From positions 124,001 through 188,000 of the forward strand of contig JANQLU010000093.1 of assembly GCA_028280445.1 (NCBI GenBank): a stretch of DNA of 64,000 bases, given 5' to 3'. Under the pieces are notes generated by a model. It had not been told where the DNA came from and ran no database searches. It worked only from the letters and a program-made list of their open reading frames with translations. Origin of the DNA: Pirellulaceae bacterium. Its GTDB lineage: Bacteria; Planctomycetota; Planctomycetia; Pirellulales; Pirellulaceae. Position 1 is the first letter of the stretch; the number at the start of each line of letters is the position of its first letter. Shown piece by piece: positions 26,214-35,187 of this stretch. A program made the position numbers and the translations under genes.

Positions 26214-26960
26214 ATGAATTCGCGCACAATTCCGGCTGATACGCTAATCTTGTCAGCACCGTCGAGCGTCGATATCGCTTTGTTAGAGAGGCTATTTGAC
26301 CAATCGCCCGACGTCGCTTTTTTTGTCAAAGATGTCGAAGGTCGCTATGTTGCCGTCAATCAGTCACTGGTTCGACGACATGGGCTCAAAGCCAAAACAG
26401 ACGTGATTGGCAAACGTCCGATCGATATCTGCGATGGTGATTTTGGCAGAATTCCTGCGCAGCAAGATGCCGAAGTTTTAAAGACTGGAACGACGCTGAT
26501 CAATCATTTGGAGATGCAATGGGATCAACCCCACCAACCGGTTTGGTGCTTTACCACAAAACTCCCGATTCGCGATAGTGACGGAAACGTGATCGGATTA
26601 ATTGGGATATCGCGCGATTTGCGTGTGCCGGTTGGCACCGACGAAATTCCCGCCAAATTTGCGGCTGCGCTGCAAAAATTCGAACAAGACTTGTCGGGAA
26701 ACATTACGCCAGGTGCATTGGCTGAAATTTGTGAGCTTACGCCACAACGGCTGGCACGATTGTCGAAACGAGTTTTCGGGTTAACGACGACTCAATTGAT
26801 CACCAAGATTCGAATTTCCGTCGCCTCGCGTTTGTTGCTTGAGACCGAATTGTCCGTATCGCAAGTGGCGCAGAAATGTGGCTTTTACGATCATAGCGCT
26901 TTTACGCGCGCGTTTCGGTCCGCCACGGGACTGACTCCAACCGACTTTCGCCATTTATGA
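26214..26960 (+). CDS. PAS-domain AraC-family transcriptional regulator
   Basis: 248 residues from MNSRTIPADTL. Residues 20-140 form a PAS domain (LLERLFDQSPDVAFFVKDVE, GRYVAVNQSLVRRHGLKA, LPIRDSDGNVIGLIGISRDL). The last 90 residues form an AraC double HTH (ITPGALAEICELTPQRLARL, then LSVSQVAQKCGFYDHSAFTR ... GLTPTDFRHL). The gene is divergent from the sialate esterase operon with 131 bp between start codons, so that operon is its natural target. Its last 59 bases overlap the convergent oxidoreductase gene. Confidence 0.92.
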   Translation: MNSRTIPADTLILSAPSSVDIALLERLFDQSPDVAFFVKDVEGRYVAVNQSLVRRHGLKAKTDVIGKRPIDICDGDFGRIPAQQDAEVLKTGTTLINHLEMQWDQPHQPVWCFTTKLPIRDSDGNVIGLIGISRDLRVPVGTDEIPAKFAAALQKFEQDLSGNITPGALAEICELTPQRLARLSKRVFGLTTTQLITKIRISVASRLLLETELSVSQVAQKCGFYDHSAFTRAFRSATGLTPTDFRHL

Positions 26961-28299
26961 TTATTGATGAGGCCCTGTGGAATCGGTCATTTTTCTTGCT
27001 TGAGACTGGCTTATTCAACTTCGGGAGCGTCCATGGATCACGTCGTTGGATGTCGAGAAGTTTGTCATTTGATTGGTCGACGAATTTCCAATTTTTTGGA
27101 TCCCATTCCAAGCTGATGTTGTTCCAGTACGCTAAGTTGCCCAGATGAATAATGATGGCTGTTCTCGCCCCTTTTTCGACGTCGGCAATTGGCAATTTTC
27201 TGGATTTGATACAGTCCAGCCAATTGCGATGGTGTCCGGGTGATTTTTCAATATGAAATTCGTTTTTGGCTAACGGCGTTTTCACGAGCGATTCTGGATC
27301 GCCCTTCAGTTTGCCGCGATCGATATGAATCGTTCCGTTTTCACCATGGAAAACGCAGCCGCTGGGTCCGCCATGGATCATTTCGATGCCGTTTTCATAA
27401 ATGAATTTCACGCCTTTGGTTGCTTTGGCATCATCGGGCGGAACAACTTTGATCGGACCGCTTTGATCCATCCCCAAAGCCCATTGAGCGATGTCATAGT
27501 GATGAGCACCCATGTCCGCATGGCCACCGCCGGAGTACTCGCGATATTTTCGCCATTGGGGAAAATGTTTATGAACACCGCGGGGACTCAAAACTGAATG
27601 GTAAGGCCGCTTGGGTGCTGCTCCCAACCACAAATCCCAATCCAAACCAGGTTCCATTTTTTCGGCGGGCAAATCGCAAGGAATACTTGGCGCTCCCACG
27701 CCAACGGTGACTTTATGAATTTTGCCTAAACGGCCGCTGCGGATGAACTGCACCGCTTCTCGAAATGGTCCGAATACGCCGGAGCGTTGTTGGCTTCCAG
27801 TTTGAACGATCCGTTTGTATTTTCGCGCCGCTTTGACGCAAAGGATGGCTTCGGCAATGGTCAACGTGAGGGGTTTTTCGCAATACACGTCTTTGCCAGC
27901 CAAACAAGCTTCGATGATCGGAATGGCATGCCAGTGATCGGGGGTGGCGATACAAACGGCATCGATATCTTGTCGTTCGATGATTTTGCGAAAATCTGAG
28001 TAGGCAGCGCAGCCGGTGAACGGTTTCTTTTGCCCTTTTGAGTATTTGGTGTTGACCCGCCCAAGCGCGTGTTCGCGCCGTGTTTTGTCGACTTCGCAAA
28101 CGGCCACAATTTGTGAATCTTTTTGCTTTAGCAGTTGCGGAATATGGTAGTTGTTGGCGATTTTGCCGCAACCAATAATGCCAACCGTAATCCGATCACT
28201 CGGCGCGACCCGGCTGGCCGACCCCAGTGCCGAAGCTGAAATGATGGTGGGCGCTGCGACGATGGCTGATTTCAAAACTGCACGACGATCGAGTTTCAT
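26902..28299 (-). CDS. Gfo/Idh/MocA-family oxidoreductase with Tat signal
   Basis: 465 residues. A Tat-type start (KLDRRAVLKSAIVAAPTIIS) suggests export of the folded, cofactor-loaded enzyme. The Rossmann motif is 'ITVGIIGCGKIANNYHIPQL'; the family EKP motif is 'KDVYCEKPLTL'; a later block is 'YSGGGHADMGAHHYDIAQWA'. These enzymes oxidise or reduce sugar hydroxyls with NAD(P) and often act in 3-keto-sugar routes, which fits the DUF1080 domain downstream. The normal family end is near 'RRDPWTLPKL'; the last 37 residues are extra and run antisense through the end of the PAS-AraC gene, so they are probably the result of a lost stop codon. Confidence 0.93.
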   Translation of the reverse strand: MKLDRRAVLKSAIVAAPTIISASALGSASRVAPSDRITVGIIGCGKIANNYHIPQLLKQKDSQIVAVCEVDKTRREHALGRVNTKYSKGQKKPFTGCAAYSDFRKIIERQDIDAVCIATPDHWHAIPIIEACLAGKDVYCEKPLTLTIAEAILCVKAARKYKRIVQTGSQQRSGVFGPFREAVQFIRSGRLGKIHKVTVGVGAPSIPCDLPAEKMEPGLDWDLWLGAAPKRPYHSVLSPRGVHKHFPQWRKYREYSGGGHADMGAHHYDIAQWALGMDQSGPIKVVPPDDAKATKGVKFIYENGIEMIHGGPSGCVFHGENGTIHIDRGKLKGDPESLVKTPLAKNEFHIEKSPGHHRNWLDCIKSRKLPIADVEKGARTAIIIHLGNLAYWNNISLEWDPKNWKFVDQSNDKLLDIQRRDPWTLPKLNKPVSSKKNDRFHRASSIIINGESRLESVPWRTETRA

Positions 28300-29043
28300 T
28301 TTTGTTCCCCATCAAAAGACGATGCATCTCTGTTTTTTTGGCAAATTCATTGGCCAAAATTTGACGTGGCTGCTGAAGATCATCCATTGTAACAAGCCCA
28401 ATCAGTCACAGTCGTTTTGACGCTAACTGTTAAAAAGTACGCAAAACAAGTGGAAACCTGCGGTGTCATTTATTTCCCCTGGGTTTCTTGCAATTTTTTT
28501 TTGCAAGATGAACCCACGTAAACGCAAAAATCAAAAATAAACAGCACGCGTTAAACGTTGCTGAAATTTTTTTTTTCGAACCCTCTTTTTTGTTTGGTGA
28601 AGATGGGCGCGCACCAAGAAATATAGTCCAAGCAGATGTTTCCGTTGTTAAAAAACTATTTTCCTCGCTAAGAGTTTTCATCGCCCCTTGTTTGTAAGCG
28701 AACGTTTGTATGATTACCGCAAAAGCAAGATTGCATAGAACTTGTTATTTAAAATTCTGCACTTGCTAGCTAGGTAAAAATGCCGTTGATACAATCGAAA
28801 AAATTGATCTGAAGTGGTTTCAGATTTTGAACCAATGGCAATGTCGGTCAAGTATTTTTCCGCTGGACCTGGGATGTAATGCAGCGATCCAGCAAGAAAT
28901 ATTGGTGAAGTTGGCTTGGTGAGCTCCGCGCCGTAGCAACGTTCGTTCATGAATGTTGGCGTGTTGGGCGAGTCAACGCGATCCCCCCAATGCTGCCCTA
29001 TGCCGATACCATTACGCGATTTTCTTCATTGAGGAGCCTTTGA
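28300..29043. other. Gene-free stretch
   Basis: About 740 bp between divergent genes. Open frames of 71 and 78 codons are present on the minus strand but have no ribosome binding site or protein-like sequence and I do not accept them. The end carries GAGGAG upstream of the PEP-CTERM gene start. I see no repeat or RNA gene. Confidence 0.55.
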
Positions 29044-29805
29044 ATGCATTCCATGTTTAAAACATTTTTGACTGGCCTAGCAGTAGTTTGTTGCTTTGCA
29101 GCAACCGTTCATGCTGATTTGGAATTTGACCAAAACGTAACTCCCGACATAATTTTTGGTTCGGGGAATCTCAACGGAGCATTTACGGTTGAGCGTGAAT
29201 CAGGAGTCGAGGTTGGACTGAGAGCCAAGCTGCGCCACAACGCCGCTGGCGCGCCAGAAAATACTTTCAACAGTAATGGCGACGGAACCTACACTTTTGA
29301 GGCGGGCGTCGCGCCGACCCAATCGTCACCCACGGCGGTTTGGAGTTTTGAGTGGTCGATCAATTCGGACTATGACGGAACTTCGTCGCTCAAACTGATT
29401 GATCTAACTTATTCGCTGTCGATGACTTCGACCAATGGTGTATCCATACCGGCATTTGACCCCATTAACGACATTAATCCCGGGTCGGGAACCGTGCTCT
29501 GGGATCACGCCATTGGTGACAATACCACGGGCAATGGAGGTGGAACCAGTGCAGGTTCGGTTGGCCAATACAACACCTTGATTACCAATAACAACGTGGC
29601 GCAAAACTCATGGAAACCTCATTGGTTCGTGGCGGGTTTTAATCCTGTTGTCGCTGGTGAATACACTTTTGTACTGACGGCGTCTGATGGTGGTGGTGAA
29701 GTTGCAAGTACACAAATGACAGTCATCGTTGTTCCCGAACCTGGAGCAGCAGTGGTTTTGGCCATGGTGGCTGGACTCGGCTTGATTCGACGACGACGAC
29801 GCTAG
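29044..29805 (+). CDS. PEP-CTERM sorting-domain protein
   Basis: 253 residues. A signal peptide (FLTGLAVVCCFAATVHA) is followed by a beta-rich, low-cysteine extracellular part (GSGNLNGAFTVERESGVEVG, VWSFEWSINSDYDGTSS). The C-terminus is a full PEP-CTERM tail: 'VVPEPGAAVVLAMVAGLGLI' then RRRRR. In Gram-negative bacteria with extracellular polymer, such tails are recognised by exosortase, which cuts near the PEP motif and leads to surface attachment. No exosortase gene is in this window. The gene is monocistronic with a strong terminator right after it. A 25-bp copy of its 5' end is found at 43705. Confidence 0.92.
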   Translation: MHSMFKTFLTGLAVVCCFAATVHADLEFDQNVTPDIIFGSGNLNGAFTVERESGVEVGLRAKLRHNAAGAPENTFNSNGDGTYTFEAGVAPTQSSPTAVWSFEWSINSDYDGTSSLKLIDLTYSLSMTSTNGVSIPAFDPINDINPGSGTVLWDHAIGDNTTGNGGGTSAGSVGQYNTLITNNNVAQNSWKPHWFVAGFNPVVAGEYTFVLTASDGGGEVASTQMTVIVVPEPGAAVVLAMVAGLGLIRRRRR

Positions 29806-29844
29806 ATTTATTCGTCACGTAAGATTATTTTGAAATTTACAGTT

Positions 29845-29877
29845 AAAAAGCCGTCCTACTTGGGCGGCTTTTTTTTG
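29845..29877 (+). terminator. Rho-independent terminator of the PEP-CTERM gene
   Basis: AAAAAGCCGTCC, loop TACTT, then GGGCGGCTTTTTTTT: a stem of about 12 pairs with one G-U pair, running into a T-run, 40 bp after the stop codon. It also lies close to the end of the convergent KAP NTPase gene. Confidence 0.9.
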
Positions 29878-29946
29878 TGATTTCCAGGATCCCTGCTTGC
29901 AATTCGGTTGTCGTATTTAAGTTGGCAGTTGTTTTGTGGATTGCTT

Positions 29947-31836
29947 CTACGAAACAGCGTATTCACGTTGTCGGTTACGTAGCTCTTGGTAGACCGCGTC
30001 GAGTTTTGTTTTCAATTCTTCACTCACCGATTCACGGAGTGATTCTATGCGGGTGGCGATGTCGGTGGCTTCTTGCCCCGTTGCGTTGACCGAACTCGCG
30101 ATTTCGCTTTCCAGTCGACGCAAGGAGGAGTTGAAGGAAGAATATGCACCAACCCAGTTTTCAAGGTCTGAAACCGCAACCCCTCTTTCACCTTCAAAGC
30201 TGCTCAGGTCTTGAAGTTGTTTGCGAGCGTTATCAAGTTCATTACGCAAGTCGTTAGCATCGGTCGCAGCGACGGCTTTCCTGAGTGTGCCACGCAACCG
30301 ATGATAGGCTGGCAGCAGATCAAGGAACCGGCCGCCCGCGGATGAAGTGAGAGATTCGCCCAATTCCAGATATCGTTCCAGTTCATATTCGTCGAGCAGT
30401 GCACCTCCACCGTTGGCCATTTCGAGGTATTCCGCGATATCTTCGGGGATGTCAACCGAAGTCATCTGATAAATTTCCAGTGGGCTCGGGTTCGATTTGT
30501 CTGCCAGATAGTTTTTGAGGTTTTCGGAAAATATTTTGCGATCAGCGCGAAGCGCGTCATAAATTTTTTCGCAATCCCGGCGGAAATAAAGTGTATTCAA
30601 AGCCAGGACAGAGTCGGCATTCAAGTTACCGTCAATTTTCATTTGAATGGTGTACGCGTTGATGTACCGTTTTACTTCTCGCGGATTAATGCCCGATTGG
30701 TTTGGTGTGCCGTTTGATTCCTGAGGGAACAAATACTTGATGTGACGATGAATCCGCGTATTGATATCGTCTTTTTGAATTTGTGGCAGTTGGAGTGTTT
30801 CTGAAAACGAATGAAGCAAATTGCCAATGGCTGTTCTGTTGACGGGACGCAAACTGTAGGGGACTTGAAAGATTTTTTTCAAGTAATCTCGCCCGGACAC
30901 CAGCGGCGGGGCGTCCGAATCAACATCCGGGATGCTGTCTGATTCAGCATTGAGAGAGTAGCATGCTTCGATGCTGCGTTCGACGACGCGCCGATCCAAC
31001 CCCGTTACGAACACGAAGCCTTGCAGATCAAAAAACAGCTTCATCGATTCCAGCACTTGCAAGGTCGCTCGGGGCAAACAGCGGTCCAAATCGTCGACAA
31101 AGATGACGATTCGCGCTTCATCGATATCCAGATTTTCTTTGACGACTTTCTGGAATTGTTGAAAACTGTTTGCCAACGCTTTGAAGCATGCGTGATAAAG
31201 CGATTGGAACAAATTTTCGTCGACCAACCGTTTTGAAAAACTTTCATGACTGTTGATGTTGCCATTTGCAGGTTGTTCATTTGTTTTGTTTTTACCAAAC
31301 CGCGCCGCTGTCGAGAGCGCTTTGTTGGCATCGTAAGACATTGATAATGCATCGGAAATTCCGAGTTTGAAACTGAATCCGGCAAGAACCGATGCGATCA
31401 CGGCGCCTACTGTTTTCGCAGTTTCTTTGGCAACGTTGCCCAGTGCTTTGAATTTTTTTGCTTTGGCAGTTTTTGCCTTGGCCTCGGCCTCCCATTCCAT
31501 CGCTTTCATGACGAGCGCTTCGCGAATGGTGTCTAGCAGGGGAACGATCAAGTGTTCTTCTTTTTCGTATCGCCAAGCGCTGAAATCGACGGCAACGATC
31601 CCAGTCCGGGCTTTTTTTTGTTTCGCATCATCAACCGAGTTTTCGTCGAGATGATTGCGAATGGCATTCATCAGCGTCGTTTTACCTGATCCCCATTCAC
31701 CATAAATTGCCATGGCAAATTGAGGTTTGGAATTGAGAATGACGCTGGCCAAGCCCGTTGCGATGCCTTTAAAGTTGAGTTCCGGGTTTTGAGTGGGAAC
31801 ATCAACCAGGATTTGAAATTCATTGTAATCGAGCAT
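29947..31836 (-). CDS. KAP family P-loop NTPase
   Basis: 629 residues from MLDYNEFQILVDV. Walker A is 'MAIYGEWGSGKTTLMNAI' near residue 50; Walker B is 'ARIVIFVDDLDRCLPRATLQ' near residue 250, with the KAP-typical D-D-L-D-R-C. Between them is a large insert with hydrophobic segments (VGAVIASVLAGFSFKLGIS), as in KAP proteins that sit at the membrane. The last 120 residues are coiled coil (LRRLESEIASSVNATGQEAT and on). KAP NTPases are known from Kidins220, from F-plasmid PifA and from several phage-defence systems. Here the gene stands alone, with no nuclease or toxin beside it, so a defence role is possible but not shown. Confidence 0.92.
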   Translation of the reverse strand: MLDYNEFQILVDVPTQNPELNFKGIATGLASVILNSKPQFAMAIYGEWGSGKTTLMNAIRNHLDENSVDDAKQKKARTGIVAVDFSAWRYEKEEHLIVPLLDTIREALVMKAMEWEAEAKAKTAKAKKFKALGNVAKETAKTVGAVIASVLAGFSFKLGISDALSMSYDANKALSTAARFGKNKTNEQPANGNINSHESFSKRLVDENLFQSLYHACFKALANSFQQFQKVVKENLDIDEARIVIFVDDLDRCLPRATLQVLESMKLFFDLQGFVFVTGLDRRVVERSIEACYSLNAESDSIPDVDSDAPPLVSGRDYLKKIFQVPYSLRPVNRTAIGNLLHSFSETLQLPQIQKDDINTRIHRHIKYLFPQESNGTPNQSGINPREVKRYINAYTIQMKIDGNLNADSVLALNTLYFRRDCEKIYDALRADRKIFSENLKNYLADKSNPSPLEIYQMTSVDIPEDIAEYLEMANGGGALLDEYELERYLELGESLTSSAGGRFLDLLPAYHRLRGTLRKAVAATDANDLRNELDNARKQLQDLSSFEGERGVAVSDLENWVGAYSSFNSSLRRLESEIASSVNATGQEATDIATRIESLRESVSEELKTKLDAVYQELRNRQREYAVS

Positions 31837-32138
31837 GATAAACACACAGAGCGCACAATTTTATCGAGAACGTTACACCAGCCGGCAAAAAATTTTACTT
31901 GAGAATAAAGGCTTGGCAGCAGGATTTCAACTTTTGGCTGGGGAAGCGACTGAACATTGTTAGACACCAGCGGAATTCAAACCTGTCTCTGGCGGGAATG
32001 CAAGGAATTACTAACGAAACCGGCCTAAGATCATTGATCCACAAGCGGATATGAGTTTTGATTGACGCCATTTCAAATATTTTCATCGTCGTTTTCAGAT
32101 TGGCGCCATGAGTTCTGGACAGCTGTGAGCTAGGTATA

Positions 32139-32212
32139 GGTAACGTTGATTAAATCGGAGAGCTGTGAATTTGAGCTGAGCGCCTCGCCGCTCATATTTA
32201 ATCAACGCTACC
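32139..32212. mobile_element. MITE-like element, family C (copy 2)
   Basis: 74 bp. GGTAACGTTGATTAAAT at the left and ATTTAATCAACGCTACC at the right are inverted repeats of 17 bp with one mismatch. The centre (CGGAGAGCTGTGAATTTGAG, then CTGAGCGCCTCGCCGCTC) includes a piece of the family B arm. It matches 12023-12106 closely. Confidence 0.85.
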
Positions 32213-32253
32213 TAACCAAAAGTTGAAATCCAGCTACCGTTGATATTGATTGA

Positions 32254-32283
32254 ATGCGAATTCCTTGACGACCAAATGCGAAT
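32254..32283 (+). promoter_or_regulatory. Pair of ATGCGAAT motifs, 22 bp apart
   Basis: ATGCGAAT at 32254 and 32276, in direct orientation, about 210 bp upstream of the secreted protein gene at 32488. They match the 21-bp array at 34842-34925 and may be half-sites for an AraC-type domain. The rest of the 31837-32487 gap holds the family C element and no gene. Confidence 0.45.
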
Positions 32284-32487
32284 AATGGGGTACGAGCGGT
32301 TTTTGTCCGACAGATCATTCCGGTTGTACGAGGCGCATCGACTACCAAATCTCAACTATTTTTTTTGATCTCATTTGTCGAAGACATCGCAGTAAGCAAA
32401 ATTTATGGTCTGGTCGACACTATTTTTAATAGCCTGCCTGAGTCGATCGAATCGTTGTTCAACTCATCCCCCCACCGGAGTCCTTTT

Positions 32488-33129
32488 ATGTGCCGCGCTC
32501 GACCTGCGCTTTTGGCAAGCGTCATTGTTATTTCGATTTCGTTGTCGATCATAGGCAACGGATTAGATGCAGACATCGTTGAATCAGAATCGCCCAATGC
32601 GATTGGCGACGGCGGAATTGCACGCGAAGGCGACAGTTGTTTTGAATTCTCCGTGTCCCCCGCATCGAACGAGACAGAGACTATGGTGGCGAGGGCCATC
32701 GACCCGAACGCCGATCTGGCAACCACTGATGAATTTACAAGCCAGTTGAGGATAGCAAGTGTTACACTTGTCGGTGGATTTGATGCAAGTGAAGAATGGG
32801 GGACCGATGTCTCGGTGGTTGATGATGCGATCTCGTCCGAATTGACAACGACGATGAATTTTCAGCGATTCGATCTGGTCGAAATACCAACCTCGCGTAC
32901 TTATCGCAACCTTCCCGACGGTTCAACTGGCTCGGCGATGACTCGAAACTATGATGAAATCGGTGTGAATATTGGCAACATGACCAGTGGCGATCAAACA
33001 ACTGTTGTTTCTCCAGATCCGATCGATAGCTCGTTGATCGTCGTGTCGGCGGTGGCTGCCAATCATGGAATTTTTAGGGCGCTGGTTTTAGGCGCGATTG
33101 TCGGATGGATTCAACGACGCCGCCGGTGA
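32488..33129 (+). CDS. Secreted protein with exosortase-like hydrophobic/RRRR tail
   Basis: 213 residues from MCRARPALLASV, which starts a signal peptide (LLASVIVISISLSIIGNG); the open frame extends 41 codons further up but that part looks non-coding. The mature part is acidic and Thr/Ser-rich with no cysteine cluster. The C-terminus, 'GIFRALVLGAIVGWIQRRRR', has the hydrophobic helix and basic end of a sorting tail, but the PEP motif before it is missing. It may be a divergent exosortase substrate or simply a C-terminal membrane anchor. Function is unknown. Confidence 0.65.
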   Translation: MCRARPALLASVIVISISLSIIGNGLDADIVESESPNAIGDGGIAREGDSCFEFSVSPASNETETMVARAIDPNADLATTDEFTSQLRIASVTLVGGFDASEEWGTDVSVVDDAISSELTTTMNFQRFDLVEIPTSRTYRNLPDGSTGSAMTRNYDEIGVNIGNMTSGDQTTVVSPDPIDSSLIVVSAVAANHGIFRALVLGAIVGWIQRRRR

Positions 33130-33235
33130 ATCTCAGTGCCAGTTTTTACGTATGCTCGATCGAAATCCTATCGTGACCAATGTGACGTGTTGGACAGATG
33201 TGGGAAAGATGGAAATGGATATTGTTGCGAAGTTC

Positions 33236-34441
33236 TCACGACTTGCGGTATTGGACGGGGGTTATTTCGAGGTTCCGTTTGAAAAATCGCGCAAACGCAG
33301 TAACCGAAGAAAACCCAACCTGGATCGCGATTTCGTCAATCAACATATCGGTATCGGAGAGCAACTGTTTTGCCGTTCGTATTTTTGCTTCGTCAATGAT
33401 CTGTGACGGTGTTTTTCCCACGGATCGAATCAACCGTTTTTCCAAAGTTCTCCTCGAAACGTCCATTGATTGTGCCAAAGTTTTCGAGTTGATTCCGGTG
33501 GACAATCTCGATTCGATCGTTCCAAAAACGCGTTGAATGAATTCGTCAAATACCAACAGCGCATTGGATGACTCTCGTTCAACCACGTCCACGGGTGCCA
33601 CTTTCAACGTATTCTGATGAAGTGTCCTACCTGACATCAATGCGTCCAGAAACTTTGCCGCTTCGAACCCAATACGGAATGGATTGTGATTGACGCTGGA
33701 TATCGGAATCGGGGCCAGTGCAGCGGACAATTCGTCGTGTTCACAACTGACAATCGAAACTCGATTCGGCACGTCGATTCCCAAGCTAAAACAAAGAGAA
33801 ACCAGGACCCTCGCTTGATCCATCGATCGGGTCACAACACAAACAGGTTTGGGCAATTGCTGTAACCATTTTGTCAGTTGAGGCCGCAAATGTTTCGCAT
33901 AGTCGATTTTTTCGGGGAACTCAAAAGATTGATATTCGGAAATTTTTCCATTCAGCGCCTGTTTGACCGAGTGCTCGAACTCGTTGCGGTAGCCCAGCCA
34001 TTCAGGCCCGCCAACGTAACCAACGGAATCGAAATTTTTTGAGCACAGATACTCTCCGACCCGTTTGCCAGATTCGACAGGATCAACAGTGACGTTCACG
34101 AGATCATCGTATTTGACACCCAGCCAGGATACGTTGACGGCCGGTATCTTTGATTCGAGGACCTCCCGTTTGATAACATCGCTGGTTGCTCGAAACAAAA
34201 TCCCATTTCCGTTCCAATTTTTGGGCAAGGAAGGTTCGCGAGGAGGCGAATGTAACGGGTCGAACGCCGATTCGGGATGAAAGAAATCCCATCCCCCTTG
34301 CTCCCGACTGTAGCTCGATGCTCCCAAGATAATTTTGCGATTCAGATCGTTCGCCGCACGAATCAACAACGCGACTTTAGGAATCTGTTTCGTTCTTGCC
34401 TTCGAATAATAATTTCTTGCAGCCACAGGTAAATGGTTCAT
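33236..34441 (-). CDS. XylR-type regulator: sugar-binding-like domain plus AraC HTH (2)
   Basis: 401 residues with the same build as the regulator at 16539: sensor domain (IPKVALLIRAANDLNRKIIL, GASSYSREQGGWDFFHPES, VSIVSCEHDELSAALAPIPI) and AraC HTH pair (SKTLAQSMDVSRRTLEKRLI, IDEIAIQVGFSSVTAFARFF, ITPVQYRKS). The two proteins are about half identical by eye, so they are close paralogues that probably read different ligands. No enzyme gene stands beside it; instead the non-coding DNA upstream holds a 21-bp phased array of TGCGAA motifs, which could be its own binding region. Confidence 0.92.
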   Translation of the reverse strand: MNHLPVAARNYYSKARTKQIPKVALLIRAANDLNRKIILGASSYSREQGGWDFFHPESAFDPLHSPPREPSLPKNWNGNGILFRATSDVIKREVLESKIPAVNVSWLGVKYDDLVNVTVDPVESGKRVGEYLCSKNFDSVGYVGGPEWLGYRNEFEHSVKQALNGKISEYQSFEFPEKIDYAKHLRPQLTKWLQQLPKPVCVVTRSMDQARVLVSLCFSLGIDVPNRVSIVSCEHDELSAALAPIPISSVNHNPFRIGFEAAKFLDALMSGRTLHQNTLKVAPVDVVERESSNALLVFDEFIQRVFGTIESRLSTGINSKTLAQSMDVSRRTLEKRLIRSVGKTPSQIIDEAKIRTAKQLLSDTDMLIDEIAIQVGFSSVTAFARFFKRNLEITPVQYRKS

Positions 34442-34841
34442 TCGCGCTCAATACCAAAAAAGACATTTGTTTCATCCGTCACGAATTGGCTGCCTGCTAG
34501 AAAACACGCAGGCAGGAGCATTGCGAATTTCAATCTCATCAGTTCTTTCCTCCAGGTAACAATGAACATCGTTACAGACATAATTCATCAGTGGAAAGTT
34601 GACGTTCGGCCATACGTTGGAACTCAACGATCGCCTACTATCTTCGTTTGCAAATGGTCGCGCAATCACTCCGTTGCCAAGCGAAAACCGTTCGATGGCA
34701 GTGGCTTGGTGGAATGTTGAGCGAGAGCAAACGAAGTTTTTGGCATGAACATTGATAAGCTTTGAGATGAGATTTGAGCCAAAGTATGTTCGAACGAACA
34801 ATACCAACTTAGCGGGTACAGCCAATTTGTTCATTGACTAT

Positions 34842-34925
34842 GTGCGAAAGTGTAATATCCAAGTGCGAATTTTTTGTTTCTATGTGCGAATAATAGGTGT
34901 CTGTCTGCGAATAACGACCATAAGA
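34842..34925 (+). promoter_or_regulatory. Array of four KTGCGAA motifs at exact 21-bp spacing
   Basis: GTGCGAAA (34842), GTGCGAAT (34863), GTGCGAAT (34884) and CTGCGAAT (34905). Only these 7-8 bases are kept in each 21-bp unit; the rest varies. The 21-bp step equals two helical turns and is the known spacing of AraC-type direct half-sites. The array lies in non-coding DNA 400 bp upstream of the regulator that starts at 34441 on the other strand. Bases 34442-34841 before it hold no gene that I can support. Confidence 0.7.
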
Positions 34926-35187
34926 AGCGTTTTTTTGCGAGACCAACAAACCGCTTGTGAGTCACCAACTGCCTGATTGTGTTTGTCGATTGAGTTCTAA
35001 GTTGAATTTCCAACGATTTGTCTCGAGCGTCACGGAGAGACTACTTGCAAACGGCCAGGAAAAACAATCTGTTCATATTCTGGAGTTTTTGAGTTCGCGC
35101 TATTGTTCATTGATGGTCCTCATCAAATTTGAAACCACGCCCGTAGGGTATCGCTGAATTCGGTGCCAACATTGCTTCAATGACTCG

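Noticed and set aside
28466..28950. Two small minus-strand frames (71 and 78 codons)
   Set aside because: No ribosome binding site, low-complexity or random-looking sequence, and no partner genes.
34842..34925. CRISPR array
   Set aside because: Repeats are only 7-8 bases in a 21-bp unit, far too short for CRISPR, and there are no cas genes.
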